Assembly: GCA_015680685.1 (NCBI GenBank)
Contig: MNCI01008078.1
Span: 20,850 to 84,849 of the forward strand
Direction of reading: 5' to 3'
Source of the DNA: Gnetum montanum
Taxonomy: Eukaryota; Streptophyta; Gnetopsida; Gnetales; Gnetaceae
DNA length: 64,000 nt
Numbering within the stretch: position 1 is the first letter of the stretch; each line of letters opens with the position of its first letter. The notes beneath the pieces are model-generated. The model saw nothing but the letters and a program-made list of their open reading frames with translations. It did not search any database and was not told the origin of the DNA. The translations under genes and the position numbers were made by a program. This document shows, in pieces, positions 34,851-45,949 of the stretch.

Positions 34851-35761
34851 TGATAAGTGGTGAGGTATCCCTACACTCAACCATATAAATATGAGTGTTC
34901 ACACATGATTCAGTTGAACTCCGTGGATGGGCTAGTTGTGGTATCTAGATCATTATACGTTGATCGCAGTTTGCTGTCTTTCCACTTGGACTAGTATTTG
35001 TTTTATCATGTATGTTTTAGTCTAGAGTGAGGTGTATGATGTGGGCCTAAAATAGTGCTACTCCTAAAGGCAATGAAAAATAACTTTGTTTTAGCTAAGA
35101 GGGAGTGGAAGAAGAGAATCTAAGCTAGCCTAAGTGCAATGAGCATTCGTCCTTAATCATCTGTACACATCTTGGACCTCGTGTACTAATTCTGGGATTA
35201 CCAAGCATATATTACTTGAGAGCTCCTATATATGCTACTGGGATACCAAGTAGTCACACTTAAATGCTCGTGATTAAATCGTATTCATTCCACGTTTAAC
35301 AACAGGAATAGTAAATGACGGTAAAGATATATTAACTAAGAAAATAATAAATAAAAATAATAATTAACAATAACAATTAAATAATTAAACTAAGTGAATT
35401 TCGTAATGATGAAGTAATCTCGATATTTATTTCCGGTCATGTACGTGTCCAAGTACATCACACTCAAATAAAGATGTCGTACAATTATGTGTCCAAGTAC
35501 ATCACACTCAAATTGTGGGCATGCACTTGGGAAAATAGTCTAAATCCTATAGAAACAAACAGCAAGAGCTTCGCTACAACTACCAAAAAGATGCCTAAAT
35601 GTGGCAGGTGCATGCATATTTATAGTAGAGAATGAACTTTGCTTTGACAAGGCCACGTTGATGCGTGGAAAGATGCATCGATGGGATCATGTTGATGCAG
35701 CCATGATGACGGGGCTTCATCAATGTGGCCTAGTCAATGCGGTCCACTGGATGCTTCATCA
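34851..35761 (-). repeat. R3 3' LTR
   Basis: 911 bases. In the plus sequence it starts TGATAAG (mutated TGATGAG) and ends TTCATCA. On the minus strand, U3 (35761-35640) has GGCC/TTGATG palindromic pieces like E3, and TATA reads TATAAATA at about 35625-35618. The PPT TCATGGGGGTA lies at 35762-35772 on the minus strand. Confidence 0.85.
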
Positions 35762-35959
35762 TACCCCCATGACTAAATAACAACTCGTCCTCGAGTCAAG
35801 AAAAATGAGAACAAGTGCAATTAATTACACAGTGGATAGGTATGGGATTATTGACTACTAGGAATTTACTCATGCCATAGTGTGGAATTAAACAAAACAA
35901 AATTGGGACATGGACATAAAATTACAAAATTACAAAAGTGTGTTGGAACTCATGTGGTT

Positions 35960-36400
35960 CTAGGTGGTGGTGGCTCCTCCATGGGTCACTTCCCTTTGTC
36001 CTGTACTCCAGGATTCTAAGATTCATATCGTTGAAGAAGCGCCTAATGTTTCTCCTCTTCTATTTGAGGATTATGAGTCATTCATGTTGATGTTATAATG
36101 TTTGATGGAGTTGGCAGTTTTCATGGTCACAACAGCTGCGGGAACACTTGATTGGCCTTGACATGCCATGTCACAAATAGCCGTCATTCCTCTTTATAGG
36201 CTTGGGTCTTGAATTCTCCACCTTTTTCTTGGCTAGATTGTGTAGTGACAGGAGTTCCCTGATGGATGCTGAATGATTGTGCCTCCTGCATTGCATGTAC
36301 TGCGTGAGGTCCTTGGCTTCTACCTCCCCTTGGGCATTTAGTTGCACCTTGAGAAGGTCCTCCTTTTTGTCCTCTTTTAGGGGCCACTATAATCACACAA
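35960..36400 (-). pseudogene. R3 aORF, internally deleted
   Basis: The minus strand begins after TGTGATTATAG (about 36395), the same acceptor-like context as E3, with APKRGQKGGPS (E3 has MAPKQK). The ATG is lost. After about 70 basic Gly/Gln-rich codons and a stop (36184) the sequence jumps to the C-terminal module. It has the FVTWHVKANQVF segment (about 36170-36130), a degraded Trp-Asp region, EEEKH-x-ALLQRYES, and the closing MEEPPPPRT (about 35985-35955). Roughly 2.4 kb of the E3-type ORF, including the plant-transposon domain and the coiled coil, is missing. The retained ends confirm the ORF limits. Confidence 0.65.
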
Positions 36401-37566
36401 ATATCAATTGTTAGTAAGATTATTGAAATAATTTTAATTATTTCATACCTTACTCATTGCCTTTAATAAATGTTGAATTCTTTGCTTAGTGTGATTTTAA
36501 AGTTAGAAAGTTTTTCAAGGAAGTTGCCCTAAAATTTTAATGTTGGACCTAATTTGTTTAGGTGACATATAAAAGAACATGTAATGGTTTTGAGGAATGT
36601 TTGATAAAATGATGACAAGGGAGAGAATAGATTTGGCAATGAAGTACTTAGAGGGTATAAAATGATGTGGTGGTGTGCAACAAATACAAATTACAAAAGT
36701 CATGTAAGTGAGTCCTCCCCAATGTAGGTTCCAACGTATAATGCCCTTACTTTACCACACCATAAAATGTTCATAGGTACTAGAAGGATTAAATGTAATC
36801 CACACCAATTCCACAAAACACACACATGTAGATACCATCGTGATGAGGTATGAATTCAATGCTACAGAAGACATAAGTTACCATTGTAGGAACAACGAGG
36901 TGAGGCGAATTATAAAGGGGATTGTAGAGATTGGGACATGAGGTAAATAACCTAGGGCACAATGAATCCTTAGTGTAAGGCATGATTAATGTGTCAGTAA
37001 CCTATTGCTCAAAAATTAGGACAAAGTCCATTCCTTTGATTAGTGACATCACATTATTTCATCCCAATGATAGACAATAATAAGAGCATCATGATGGCAA
37101 GGTGTATGATCACTTGGCATTTCGTACAAGGGAGGAGTGATTCTTGCTTTATGGCACACTTTCTCTTCTCTTTTTTTTTGATGCTTTGGAACTTTGTCCT
37201 TCCAATATTGAATCGGAAAAGCCACCAACCTTCAGGCACAGATGCATGTCTTTCCAGTGGGATCCCCAGAACAACATTGAGCTTCTATTGAGTGCCTTTA
37301 TTACTCTTACTCCCATTTTTCATTAGATCTACAAGGATCTTAGTACAACTAGGCTACATGATAGCACCTATAGATGTCACCAAAGAGAATCCACAAGTTC
37401 CCTTGATGTCACACCCTAGCCATTCCCTCTTAGTCCATCATTTTTCACTCTGGGCATAATGAGCACAAAATTAGTTTTAAGTTTGCATGATGACAAAAAT
37501 ATCATCATACCCAGAATAGAACCTCTTATTAATAGAATGGGTGGGTGGACGTTGTGGGTTCACTGC
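36401..37566 (-). other. R3 3' non-coding tract, left part
   Basis: Corresponds to E3 24400-25970, with the 'gaaagacatgcatctgtgcctg' block (E3 about 24690) at about 37245-37225 on the minus strand. No ORF is supported. R2 interrupts it at 37566/51938. Confidence 0.6.
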
Positions 37567-38127
37567 TGATGAGTGGCGAGGTACTCCTACACTCAACCAT
37601 ATGAAACGAGCGTAGCACGCATGATCCGGTTGAACTCCGCAGACTAAATGCCTACACGCCCCATGGAACACTTGGGGTTAATCATTCATTGTCTTCCCAG
37701 ACTTGTGTTTTTCACGGTGTATGGTTAAGTAAGTCTAAGGTATATGATTTTTATAGTATTTTCTGGTTTTATCTCCTATGTTATGAGGTGAAGGATTGAG
37801 AAAACTAGCTAGCTCTAACTAATGTCCTAAGTCTCAATTAACTAGCGTTAGCATTCGTTCCCACTTACCATACACATCTTGAACTATGCAACTGTGGCTA
37901 CCAAATGCTAATCATTACTGGGATCACCACACGTAACGCACGTTCTCGAAGTGGTCGTATTGAGGCACTTAACTAGGAAAAAAGGGTGAGAGAATCTAAT
38001 CGCGATGAGCAGCCGATTCCTTGATTAGCCATACACATTCGTCAAAGCTCATAATCAAGTCGTACTCATGTTGTGCTACTGCAGGTAATAAATAACATGT
38101 AAGAAATAACAGGTAATAAATTCTATT
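37567..38127 (-). repeat. R2 3' LTR, U5-side part
   Basis: Plus-strand start TGATGAGTGGCGAGG. It runs to CTATT at 38123-38127, where R1 inserted, and resumes at 45634. It aligns with 51064-51605 of the 5' LTR. Confidence 0.9.
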
Positions 38128-39268
38128 TGATGAGTAGTGAGGTACCCCTGCACTCAACCATATGAAACGAGCGTAGCACACGTGATCTGGTCGAACTCCG
38201 CAGACTAAATGCCTAAACGCCCCATGGAAAACTTGGGGTTAATCATTCGTTGTCTTCCTAGACTTACTTGCTGTTGTCACGGTGTATGGTTAAGTAAGTC
38301 CGAGGTATATGATTTTTTTGGTCTTTTCAGGTTTATCTCCTATGCTAGAGGGTGAAGGGTTGAGAGAACTAACTACCCTAACTAAGGACCTAAGTCTATA
38401 TTAACTAGCATCAGCATCCATTCCCACTTACCGTACACACCCTGAACTATGCAACTGTGGGTACCAAACACTAATCGTTACTGGGATCACCACACGTAAT
38501 GCATGTGCTCGAAGTGGTCATACTGAGGCACTTAACTAGCCTAAGTGTGATAAGCAGCTGATTCCTTAACTAGTCGTACACACCCATAGGTGTTCGTAGC
38601 CAAGTCGTACTTATCCCACATTCTAGGAGATAAGGGTGAGAGAACCTAACTAGCCTAAGTGCAATGAGCAACCGATTCCTTGACTAGCCATATACACTGG
38701 GACTACCACTGGGATTACCAAGCATAGATCCTAGAATACGCTACTGGGTTACCAAGTAGTCACAATGCTCGTAATCAAGTCGTACTCATACCGCATGCGA
38801 TGAGTAGCCGATTCCTTGACTAGCCGTACACATCCTTAGATGCTCGTAATCAAGTCATACTCTATCGCATTCTAGGAAAGCAATAAATAACAATAAATAA
38901 AATCCTATCCATGCACTGCAAGGTTTATCCAATCAAGTTCATCTTTATTGCCATACACAACTTGCGTTCAGGTATAAAGTTACTCGAATAAAGAGCCGTT
39001 CACTCTAGGACTCCTACTGCGGGCACATGGGAAATTAATCTAACTCTGGAGTGATCATACTGCCAAAGCTTCGCTACTTCTAGCTAGGATTGGGAAATGA
39101 GGGAAGTGATGCCTCTTATTTATAGATTTGGCAACGGACTATGATATCGCATATGCGATATCGCGTACACAATATCGCGTACACAATATCGCAGGGGATG
39201 CGATATCGTGGTGGTCACGATATCACGGCGGTCGCGATATCGTGGCTTATGCATATCGCGTCTCATCA
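38128..39268 (-). repeat. R1 3' LTR
   Basis: 1141 bases, TGATGAG to CTCATCA. It is longer than the 5' LTR (966). It carries an extra internal block of about 115 bases (about 38577-38692, a partial duplication of the 'gattccttgactagcc' region) and more U3 palindrome copies. TATA on the minus strand is near 39124-39117. Confidence 0.92.
39137..39268 (-). promoter_or_regulatory. R1 U3 array of GATATC-centred palindromes
   Basis: About eight copies of a GCGATATCGC-like palindrome with variants (CACGATATCACG, ACAATATCGCG) lie within 120 bases between the LTR edge and the TATA box. They are among the most CpG-rich sequences in the element region. Versions with fewer copies occur at 45563-45630, 45868-45933 and 51835-51935. 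Confidence 0.7.
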
Positions 39269-41220
39269 TACCCCCATGACTAAATGAAAACTCATCCTCG
39301 AGTTCCTTACAATAATATTGGGAAGGTATGGAATTATTGAGGGGAATGGAACTAATGGGATGACATGTGAACGGATCATTATTACAAGACTTGACAAAAC
39401 TGGTGTTCATGACAACAAAGGTGAACACCTTATTACAATGACATCAAGCCTTTGTTGGCAGCTTGAGAGAAAGAGAGAGATAGAAAGAAGTGTTGCTGCT
39501 GCCAATGCCAAGATTGCGCTTTTCGTTGTCCATCCATAAGCGTACCATCAATCTTGCTCCTTGCATAGCTGCTGCAATGCTGCTCCATTCCAAGTATTTT
39601 GCTCCAGCTCTAGATCCAATCCGTTGTTTGCATGATCGCCATCTGTACACACAACACAATCATATATTAACAAGGGTAATTGAATCATCATGTAATTAAT
39701 ACCTTGCTTTGGTGTAAGTCCATTGGCTAGGTTGTGGTATGACTGATATGGACCTAGGAAGATGTAGTAATGATGACTATCGAAGGTGTAGGGTTTAGGA
39801 AGAAAATCAAAAATTTCGGGGCTAGGAGAAAATCAAAAAAGCGGGCCCCGTACCCCCATGACTAATCATGAACCTCCGGTAGCATTAGAATGAAGAAGGG
39901 AAAGGGGTAAGAAAGATAGATAAAAAGGGGCAAATGAAAACATCAGTGAAATGGATGTCAAGATGGGAATGAACAAAATAATAATTAATTGCAAAATGTT
40001 AAGGAAGAGAAGTTAAATAATGCTCCAAATAGGAGTGTCAGTGGGTCCTCCCCAAAGCAGGCGCATGCCGTTAATGCCCTGACAGACCCACATTCAAAGA
40101 GTCCGTAGGCTCTGGGAATGTCTTTTGGAACAAGAGTTAAAGTCTTAACCGCAAGAATTTACCAAAAAGAAAACAATGCATCAACAAAAATAGATACACT
40201 AATGATACAACTAGAAATGAGGTCAACAATGGAGAGAAGGATGGAGAGGAGAGAAGAGAATGGAATGGAATCTTAAGAACAAGGTGGTGTACAGCCCCTT
40301 GTGTGTTTTATGGTTAATGTGACTTGGCAAATCTCATTCCAACTTCAGCCTCAAACAAACCAGTTCCAGTGACGTTGCATCAATGCATTCAGTTAAACCA
40401 TCCACTTGGATAATGAGGATGCATCTTCAAAGAGCCACCATCATTCCGACGAAATAAATGAGTGAATGGGAAGCGAGAAGGGCCTTAGTTAGAGGGAATA
40501 CTTTTGGTTCCATAACTAGTGCATATAGCCCAAATTTTATTTTGTCTAAGGGGTATGCTTTGAATTCTCACTTTCTTTATTTTTTTTTTTTGTGTTTTGT
40601 GTTTTTATGCATCAGAACCACACCATGCAAAGACTTCTTATTTTTATTGTCTCAGCTTCCGATAATTGGGTAACATCGGAACGGTAAGAAAACTCAAGAA
40701 GGGAACATCCAAGCACCTAAGAGAACGGTCAACACAAAAACATCAAGTTTTCTTGAAGTCACACCCTTTGCAATCCTTGAGTCCTTCCTTAGTTTGAGAA
40801 ATACCCAGTCACCAATTCATTAAAGTTCTTATTAGAAGGGAACTGTACATTTCCAAGCCAAGAGAAAAAATAGAAATTGGTGGATGGATGGATGAAGTGA
40901 TCTCATTTCCTGCCATATCAAAAGAAACATACCTTAGTATCAACATTGTGACTTATAGGTAGAAACCAAACATTAGCAATCAATATGAAAATAGTTCATA
41001 GCATCAGTCCGAACACTTATTATGGGACAAACTTGTAGGGTGAATACATACACACACTTACACAAAAAATGAAAAAGTGTAACGATGTTGTAAAAAAAAA
41101 ATTAGAAAATTTAAATAACTTTGTAAAACAAAAACATTGTAAAAAAAATGTGTAAAACAAAAACTTAAAAGAACTAAGGGTCCCATATGATTAGCATAGG
41201 TGGCCATCTCCCCCATGACT
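39269..41220 (-). other. R1 PPT and 3' non-coding tract
   Basis: PPT GTCATGGGGGTA lies at 39280-39269 on the minus strand. The tract matches E2 12600-14560, with a GA/CT microsatellite at 39467-39487 and a T-rich run near 41080-41160. The internal purine tract AGTCATGGGGGAG is at 41220-41208. No ORF is supported. Confidence 0.75.
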
Positions 41221-41229
41221 GAGTTGTAA

Positions 41230-42090
41230 GGGAGAGATCTGAAATAATGAGCATCTATTTGAATTTCTAAGAAGTGCCCAACTTCTCCCAATTAATGATC
41301 TTAGATTCAGGGGTGGAAGTTGGTGATGCTCATGTTCCAATGTATATATGCTTTCATTATTAGCATGAGTTTCCTCAGTTCGTTCCATGCATATTTGTCT
41401 GCTCTTACAAGTAGCTGTCAACCATGGGGTGTCTACTACTTCTTGTGTGGATGCTACATACAGGCATCTTTGTTGCAAAGTTTCAAGGGCACAACTACTA
41501 TATGGAGGATATGAGAATCCCTCCATGTCATCACCCAATGAATCACTGTATGTGATGCATGGAACTTTCCTCTTCTTGATCTTTCCACATATGTTTACCT
41601 TAGAGATTTCCAAGGAAAGATCATAGATCCTAAGGCATGCATCTACTGTGCTTAGCCATGCCCTTCCCATTATAATTGGGAAGTCCCCTTCATTGTTGTT
41701 CACTTTGATCACTAGAAAGTCAGCTGGGTAGGACCAACTGTACACAGTGGTGATGAAGTCTTCCACCAATCACAAGGGAATGGTCATGGACTGGTCTGCC
41801 AGCTCAAGTTGAATGTTGCTCTTCTTAAGTTGGGGCAGGTTCCAGGCGTGATACATCTTTTGCGAGATTAAGTTGACTCTGGAACATGAATCAAGAAGAG
41901 CCCTATGTGGTTTATTTTTGACGATCTGTAGATGGATTAAGGGACTCCCAGGGTTAGTTAGTTTTCTGGGAAGGTGACCTACCTTGATCCAGTCAGTTAC
42001 GGTATGCGTTAACATAACCGTATGCATTATGCCTTGTTGGACTGAAGGGTGCTCCGAAGTGTTAGATGGCGGAGGCATGTACATGACCTC
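41230..42090 (-). pseudogene. R1 protease
   Basis: Nearly continuous minus-strand reading. QQGIMHTVMLTHTVTDWI leads into the active-site segment ALLDSCSRVNLIS (about 41910-41870). Asp-Ser-Cys here replaces the usual Asp-Ser-Gly kept in R2. It continues with the LADQSMTIPL stretch, one stop near 41770, GWSYPADFLVI, and DFPIIMGRAWLSTVDACLRI (about 41695-41635). The linker then shows YTLEHEHHQLPPLNLRS. At about 41250 pol homology ends and post-integrase sequence begins. The Gly to Cys change beside the catalytic Asp probably weakens or abolishes activity. Confidence 0.85.
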
Positions 42091-44529
42091 AACCGCTTGT
42101 GGTTGCTAGAGTTTGTCTGGACTTTTGGTTCTGAAGTAAGGTCTTCTCTTTTTACAGTTGTCAGGACCAGCAGCAGGTTGGATATTTACAGCTCTCGCAA
42201 TGTGACGTTGCTGCGGTTGAGGAGGAAGTTCCCCTTGCATTGTTGGAGCAGGAGGTGTTACGGGAACTACTTGAGGTGGAAGAGGTGCAGACGGATTAGG
42301 AGGATGGTGTGGGTATGGAGTGTCTCCCGGAGGAGAAGGAGTCCTTCTGAAGTACTCCTAAGCTTTGTAGTGACGGTTGGGGGTTGCGTGACCCATAGAG
42401 TCACTTGGAGAAATCGGCTACTGCACATAATATCCATAAGGATCAGGCTGTTGGTAAGGGTACTGTTGTTTCGAAAATGGCATCCCCCATGATTGTGGGT
42501 ATTGCCATTGCTGATGCTGTCCGATGGGCTGAGGTGGAGTTCCACTGGGCTAGTACATTTATGGTTGGTGGAACTGCCTTGGGTTACCTTGTGGATAAGG
42601 TAACCTTCGGGGTGTTTGCCGTTGATTGAGTCTTGGATTTAGTGCATACACCCCAAACTCCTATAGATGTGAGATAATAGGACAACATCCCTTATGATGG
42701 TCATAGTAGTAGACCTCACATCCACCATCATCGTCTGTGTCAGAATCTATAGCCACATTAGAGTTAGTGATTTTCCCCTTACCCTTGTTATGTGCAAGGC
42801 TTAAATCTCTCCTCTTGTTCTTTCCTTTGTTACTACTTTGCTCTACCTTAGACTCTTCTACAATTTTCAAGACTGTTTTAATTCTTGAGTCCAAGGAATC
42901 CCACATTTGATCTACTTTGGCTGATACCTCGGTTGTTAATTTTTGGATCGGCAAAGTTTTTCGATTCACCACCTCTTCGATTGATGACTCATCCTCTTCA
43001 TCACAAAATTTCACTTCCTTCTTTCGAAGGGAGAGATCGTGATTGTACTCCTCCACACTTTTCCTCTTACGTAGCTCACCTTCTTCATTTTCTACTTGCT
43101 CCAACAAGCTTTGCACTTCATGGGCTCTAAGTTGTGAGAGTCTCCCTTGGGCGTAAGTCCCAAGTGTTCTCCTCGTTTCATTCCTTAGCCCATCCACGAT
43201 GTGACGTAGTTGATCCCGCTGAGCGTACCCATGACCTGGGCAATGATGTAACAATGTGTAGTAGCAGGCCATGGCAGAATCCAAGGGTTCATGATAACCT
43301 TGCTTCTAGCCTTGGATCTGCTTACGCAAATTGGACACTCTGGAGTATGTTTGATATTTTTTGTTGAACAGTTCAAGCATCGTTCTCCACCTCCTGATGG
43401 TTTTTAGTTCTAAGGACCGGTACTAGCTCTCTGCTTCTTTGATGAGTGTCCTTGGGAATAACTTAAGCTTCTACCACTCATTATCTATATTTTTCAAGGC
43501 ACAGGCATCGTGGAATGCCTGTAAATGATGTTGAGGATCAGTGTTGTATCCCCCTTCAAAACATGGGATATTATTTATGTCCAAACGCTTGATCCGACTA
43601 TCTTTTAAATGCCTTGTGGGAATCCTAACTGCCTCTGTGATATCAAGCATACTTCGGGTTGCAAGTAGGGGTTCGTCATGATCATCTCTATCATGATGTC
43701 TGTGATGTCTGCGTGATTCCCTACTCTCCCTATGTCCTTGTCCTTGTCCTCTCTCTCGACTCTCCCGTCGAGGTCTCTCATCCCTTTTACTTTTATCCTC
43801 ACCTTTATGTTCATGGTGGTTGTACCCAGATGTGGAAGGAGAGTGTGAGTGATGTGAAGAAGGGGAAGAAGAAGGGGAACCATCGCCATGATGATGTTTC
43901 TTGCCTTCTCTTCGGCTGCTACGGCCCCGATCGTGGTGATGATCAAAGTGCCCATCCTTAGCATGAGTGGTTGTTCCCTCTGTGAACAGCTGGTGTTCAC
44001 GGGCATTAGAACTAGGGATATGGATCGTTGAACTTATGTTCTGATACCCTTCCTCCTTACCATCGTTAGGAGGGGGAACATCCTTTGCTAAAGAACCCGT
44101 GGTAAGGGGTTCCTCATCTCCTATTTTGCTAAGGACGTGCGGGCCTTTGCTCTTCAGAAAAGTATGTTGGCTCTCCTTCCTTAAGTCCTGAATACATTGG
44201 GCATTTGTGGGGTGATAATCCCTCATGTTAAAATCATCCGCAACGTATTCAGCATAATGTTCTTGCATGCCAATCTATACCAAGGCATGGAAAATCATGT
44301 GAGAGATTGATTGATCTGGGGTTAACACGATGTTACCTTGCAAATCTCTCCACTGCAGTTGTTCGTCTTGATGGAGAATAAAAGTAAAATTAGGAATATA
44401 CTCATCAGGATGAGTATATGTCATCTTATACTGCTTAGGACTTGGTTGACTTTGGTCATGTTTTTTATGTTGCCGACTATCTCGTGTATGATCCTTAGGT
44501 GGTGAGTTGCTCTTATGAGAAGAAGGCAT
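42091..44529 (-). pseudogene. R1 gag (best preserved copy)
   Basis: Starts at 44529 (MPSSHKSNSPPK). HPDEYIPNFTFILHQDEQL follows, with a stop at 44275. A 265-codon open stretch (44268-43471) contains YVADDFNMRDYHPTNAQC, then a long His/Ser/Arg/Glu/Asp region resembling an SR-type charged domain, then LDITEAVRIPTRHLKDSRI and FEGGYNTDPQHHLQAFHDAC. After two stops, a 207-codon open stretch (43284-42661) carries HHCPGHGYAQRDQLRHIVDG, EETRRTLGTYAQGRL-like sequence, a Lys/Glu segment and the knuckle-like CEVYYYDHHKGCC, where the second Cys is Tyr. A Pro/Gln-rich linker (about 42420-42190) leads to protease. It would form the particle shell and bind element RNA. Confidence 0.88.
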
Positions 44530-44647
44530 TTTTATTGGTGTGCTAATTTCACCATTATAATTTTTATTTGATTAACCCGAAGGTTCGTTAAGGCTCACAA
44601 CGATGTGAGTGATATCCCTTATGTTCTATTAGATGCACAAACACTTA

Positions 44648-44667
44648 GTCCCTGGAAACGGCGTCAA
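44648..44667 (-). promoter_or_regulatory. R1 primer binding site (tRNA-Asp type)
   Basis: The minus strand reads TTGACGCCGTTTCCAGGGAC immediately inside the 5' LTR, near-complementary to the tRNA-Asp 3' end. Confidence 0.8.
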
Positions 44668-45633
44668 TGATGAGTGGCGAGGCACCCCTACACTCAACTA
44701 TAAGAAACGAGTGTAGCACGGGCAATCTAGTCGAACTCTGTAGACTAAATGCCTAAACACCCCATGGAACACTTGGGGTTAATCATTCATTGTCTTCCCA
44801 GACTTACTTGTTGTTGTCATGGTGTATGGTTAAGTAAGTCCGAGGTATATGATTTTTTTGGTCTTTTCAGGTTTGTCTCCTATGCTAGAGGGTGAAGGGT
44901 TGAGAGAACTAACTACTCTAACTAAGGACCTAAGTCTATATTAACTAGCATCAGCATCCGTTCCCCCTTACCGTACACACCCTAAACTATGCAACTGTGG
45001 CTACCAAACACTAATCATTACTGGGATCACCACATGTAACGCACGTGCTCGAAGTGGTCATACTAAGGCACTTAACTAGCCTAAGTGTGATAAGCAGCTG
45101 ATTCCTTGACTAGCCGTACACACTGGGACTACCACTTGGATTACCAAGTGTAGATCCTGGAATACTCTACTAGGTTACCAAGTAGTCACAATGCTCGTAA
45201 TCAAGTCGTACTCATACCACATGCGATGAGCAACCAGTTCCTTGGCTAGTCGTACACATCCTTAGATGCTCATAATCAAGTCGTACTCATACCGCATTCT
45301 AGGAAAGCAATAAATAATAATAAATAAAATCCTATCCATGCACTACAAGGTTTATCCAATCAAGTTCGTCTTTATTACCATACACAACTTGCGTTCAGGT
45401 ACAAAGTTGCTCAAATAAAGAGTCGTTCACTCTAGGACTCCTACTGCAGGCACATGGGAAATTAATCTAACTCTGGAGTGATCAAACTACCAGAGCTTCA
45501 CTACTTCTAGCCAGGATTGGGAAATGAGGGGATTTCCACCTCTTATTTATAGATTTGACAGTGGACAACGATATCGTATACGCGATATTGCAGGGGATGC
45601 GATATCGCGGCTTGTGCATATTGCATCTCATCA
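44668..45633 (-). repeat. R1 5' LTR
   Basis: 966 bases, TGATGAG to CTCATCA. U3 palindromes are reduced to about five copies (45563-45630), and TATA is near 45550. It is followed by the TSD CTATT. Confidence 0.93.
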
Positions 45634-45937
45634 CTATTCCATGCACTGCAAGGTTTATCCATAAAGCTCATCTTTATTTCCATACACAACTTGCGTTCAA
45701 GTACAAAGCTGCTTGAATAAAGATCCATTCACTTGGGGACTCCTACTACGGGCACATGGAAAATATTCTATCTCTGGAGTGATCAAACTGCTAGAGTTTC
45801 CCTACTTTAAGCCTAGGATGGAAAATGAGGGGAGTGTTGCCTCTTATTTATAGATTTGATGGTAGACCATGATATCACATACGCGACATTGTAGTGGACG
45901 ATGCGATATCATGGCTTGTGCATATCGTGTCTCATCA
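45634..45937 (-). repeat. R2 3' LTR, U3-side part
   Basis: Continues the LTR interrupted at 38127 and aligns with 51601-51937. It has GATATC-type palindromes at 45868-45933 and ends CTCATCA at 45937. The PPT (minus) is at 45949-45938. Confidence 0.88.
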
Positions 45938-45949
45938 TACCCCCATGAC

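Larger units (their letters stand above)
38128..45633 (-). mobile_element. R1, youngest nested element, gag-protease only, TSD CTATT
   Basis: LTRs at 38128-39268 (3') and 44668-45633 (5') with a perfect CTATT duplication (38123-38127 and 45634-45638) inside the R2 3' LTR. It encodes the best preserved gag and protease in the window. The coding sequence then jumps at about 41250, in the post-protease linker, directly to the tract that follows integrase. RT, RNase H and integrase are therefore absent, and the element must have been copied by proteins from another element. Confidence 0.93.

Noticed and set aside
39137-39260. CRISPR-like or bacterial repeat array
   Set aside because: The GATATC repeats are within an LTR, have variable spacing, no unique spacers of constant length, and the whole region is plant retrotransposon DNA.
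42049-42492. 147-codon plus-strand Arg/Trp-rich ORF
   Set aside because: Antisense of the Pro/Gln-rich gag-protease linker of R1. Arg/Trp richness is the complement of Pro/Gln codons.
43605-44006. 133-codon minus ORF and 100-codon plus ORF over R1 gag
   Set aside because: Other-frame shadows of the His/Arg/Ser-rich gag linker, whose repetitive composition keeps several frames open.
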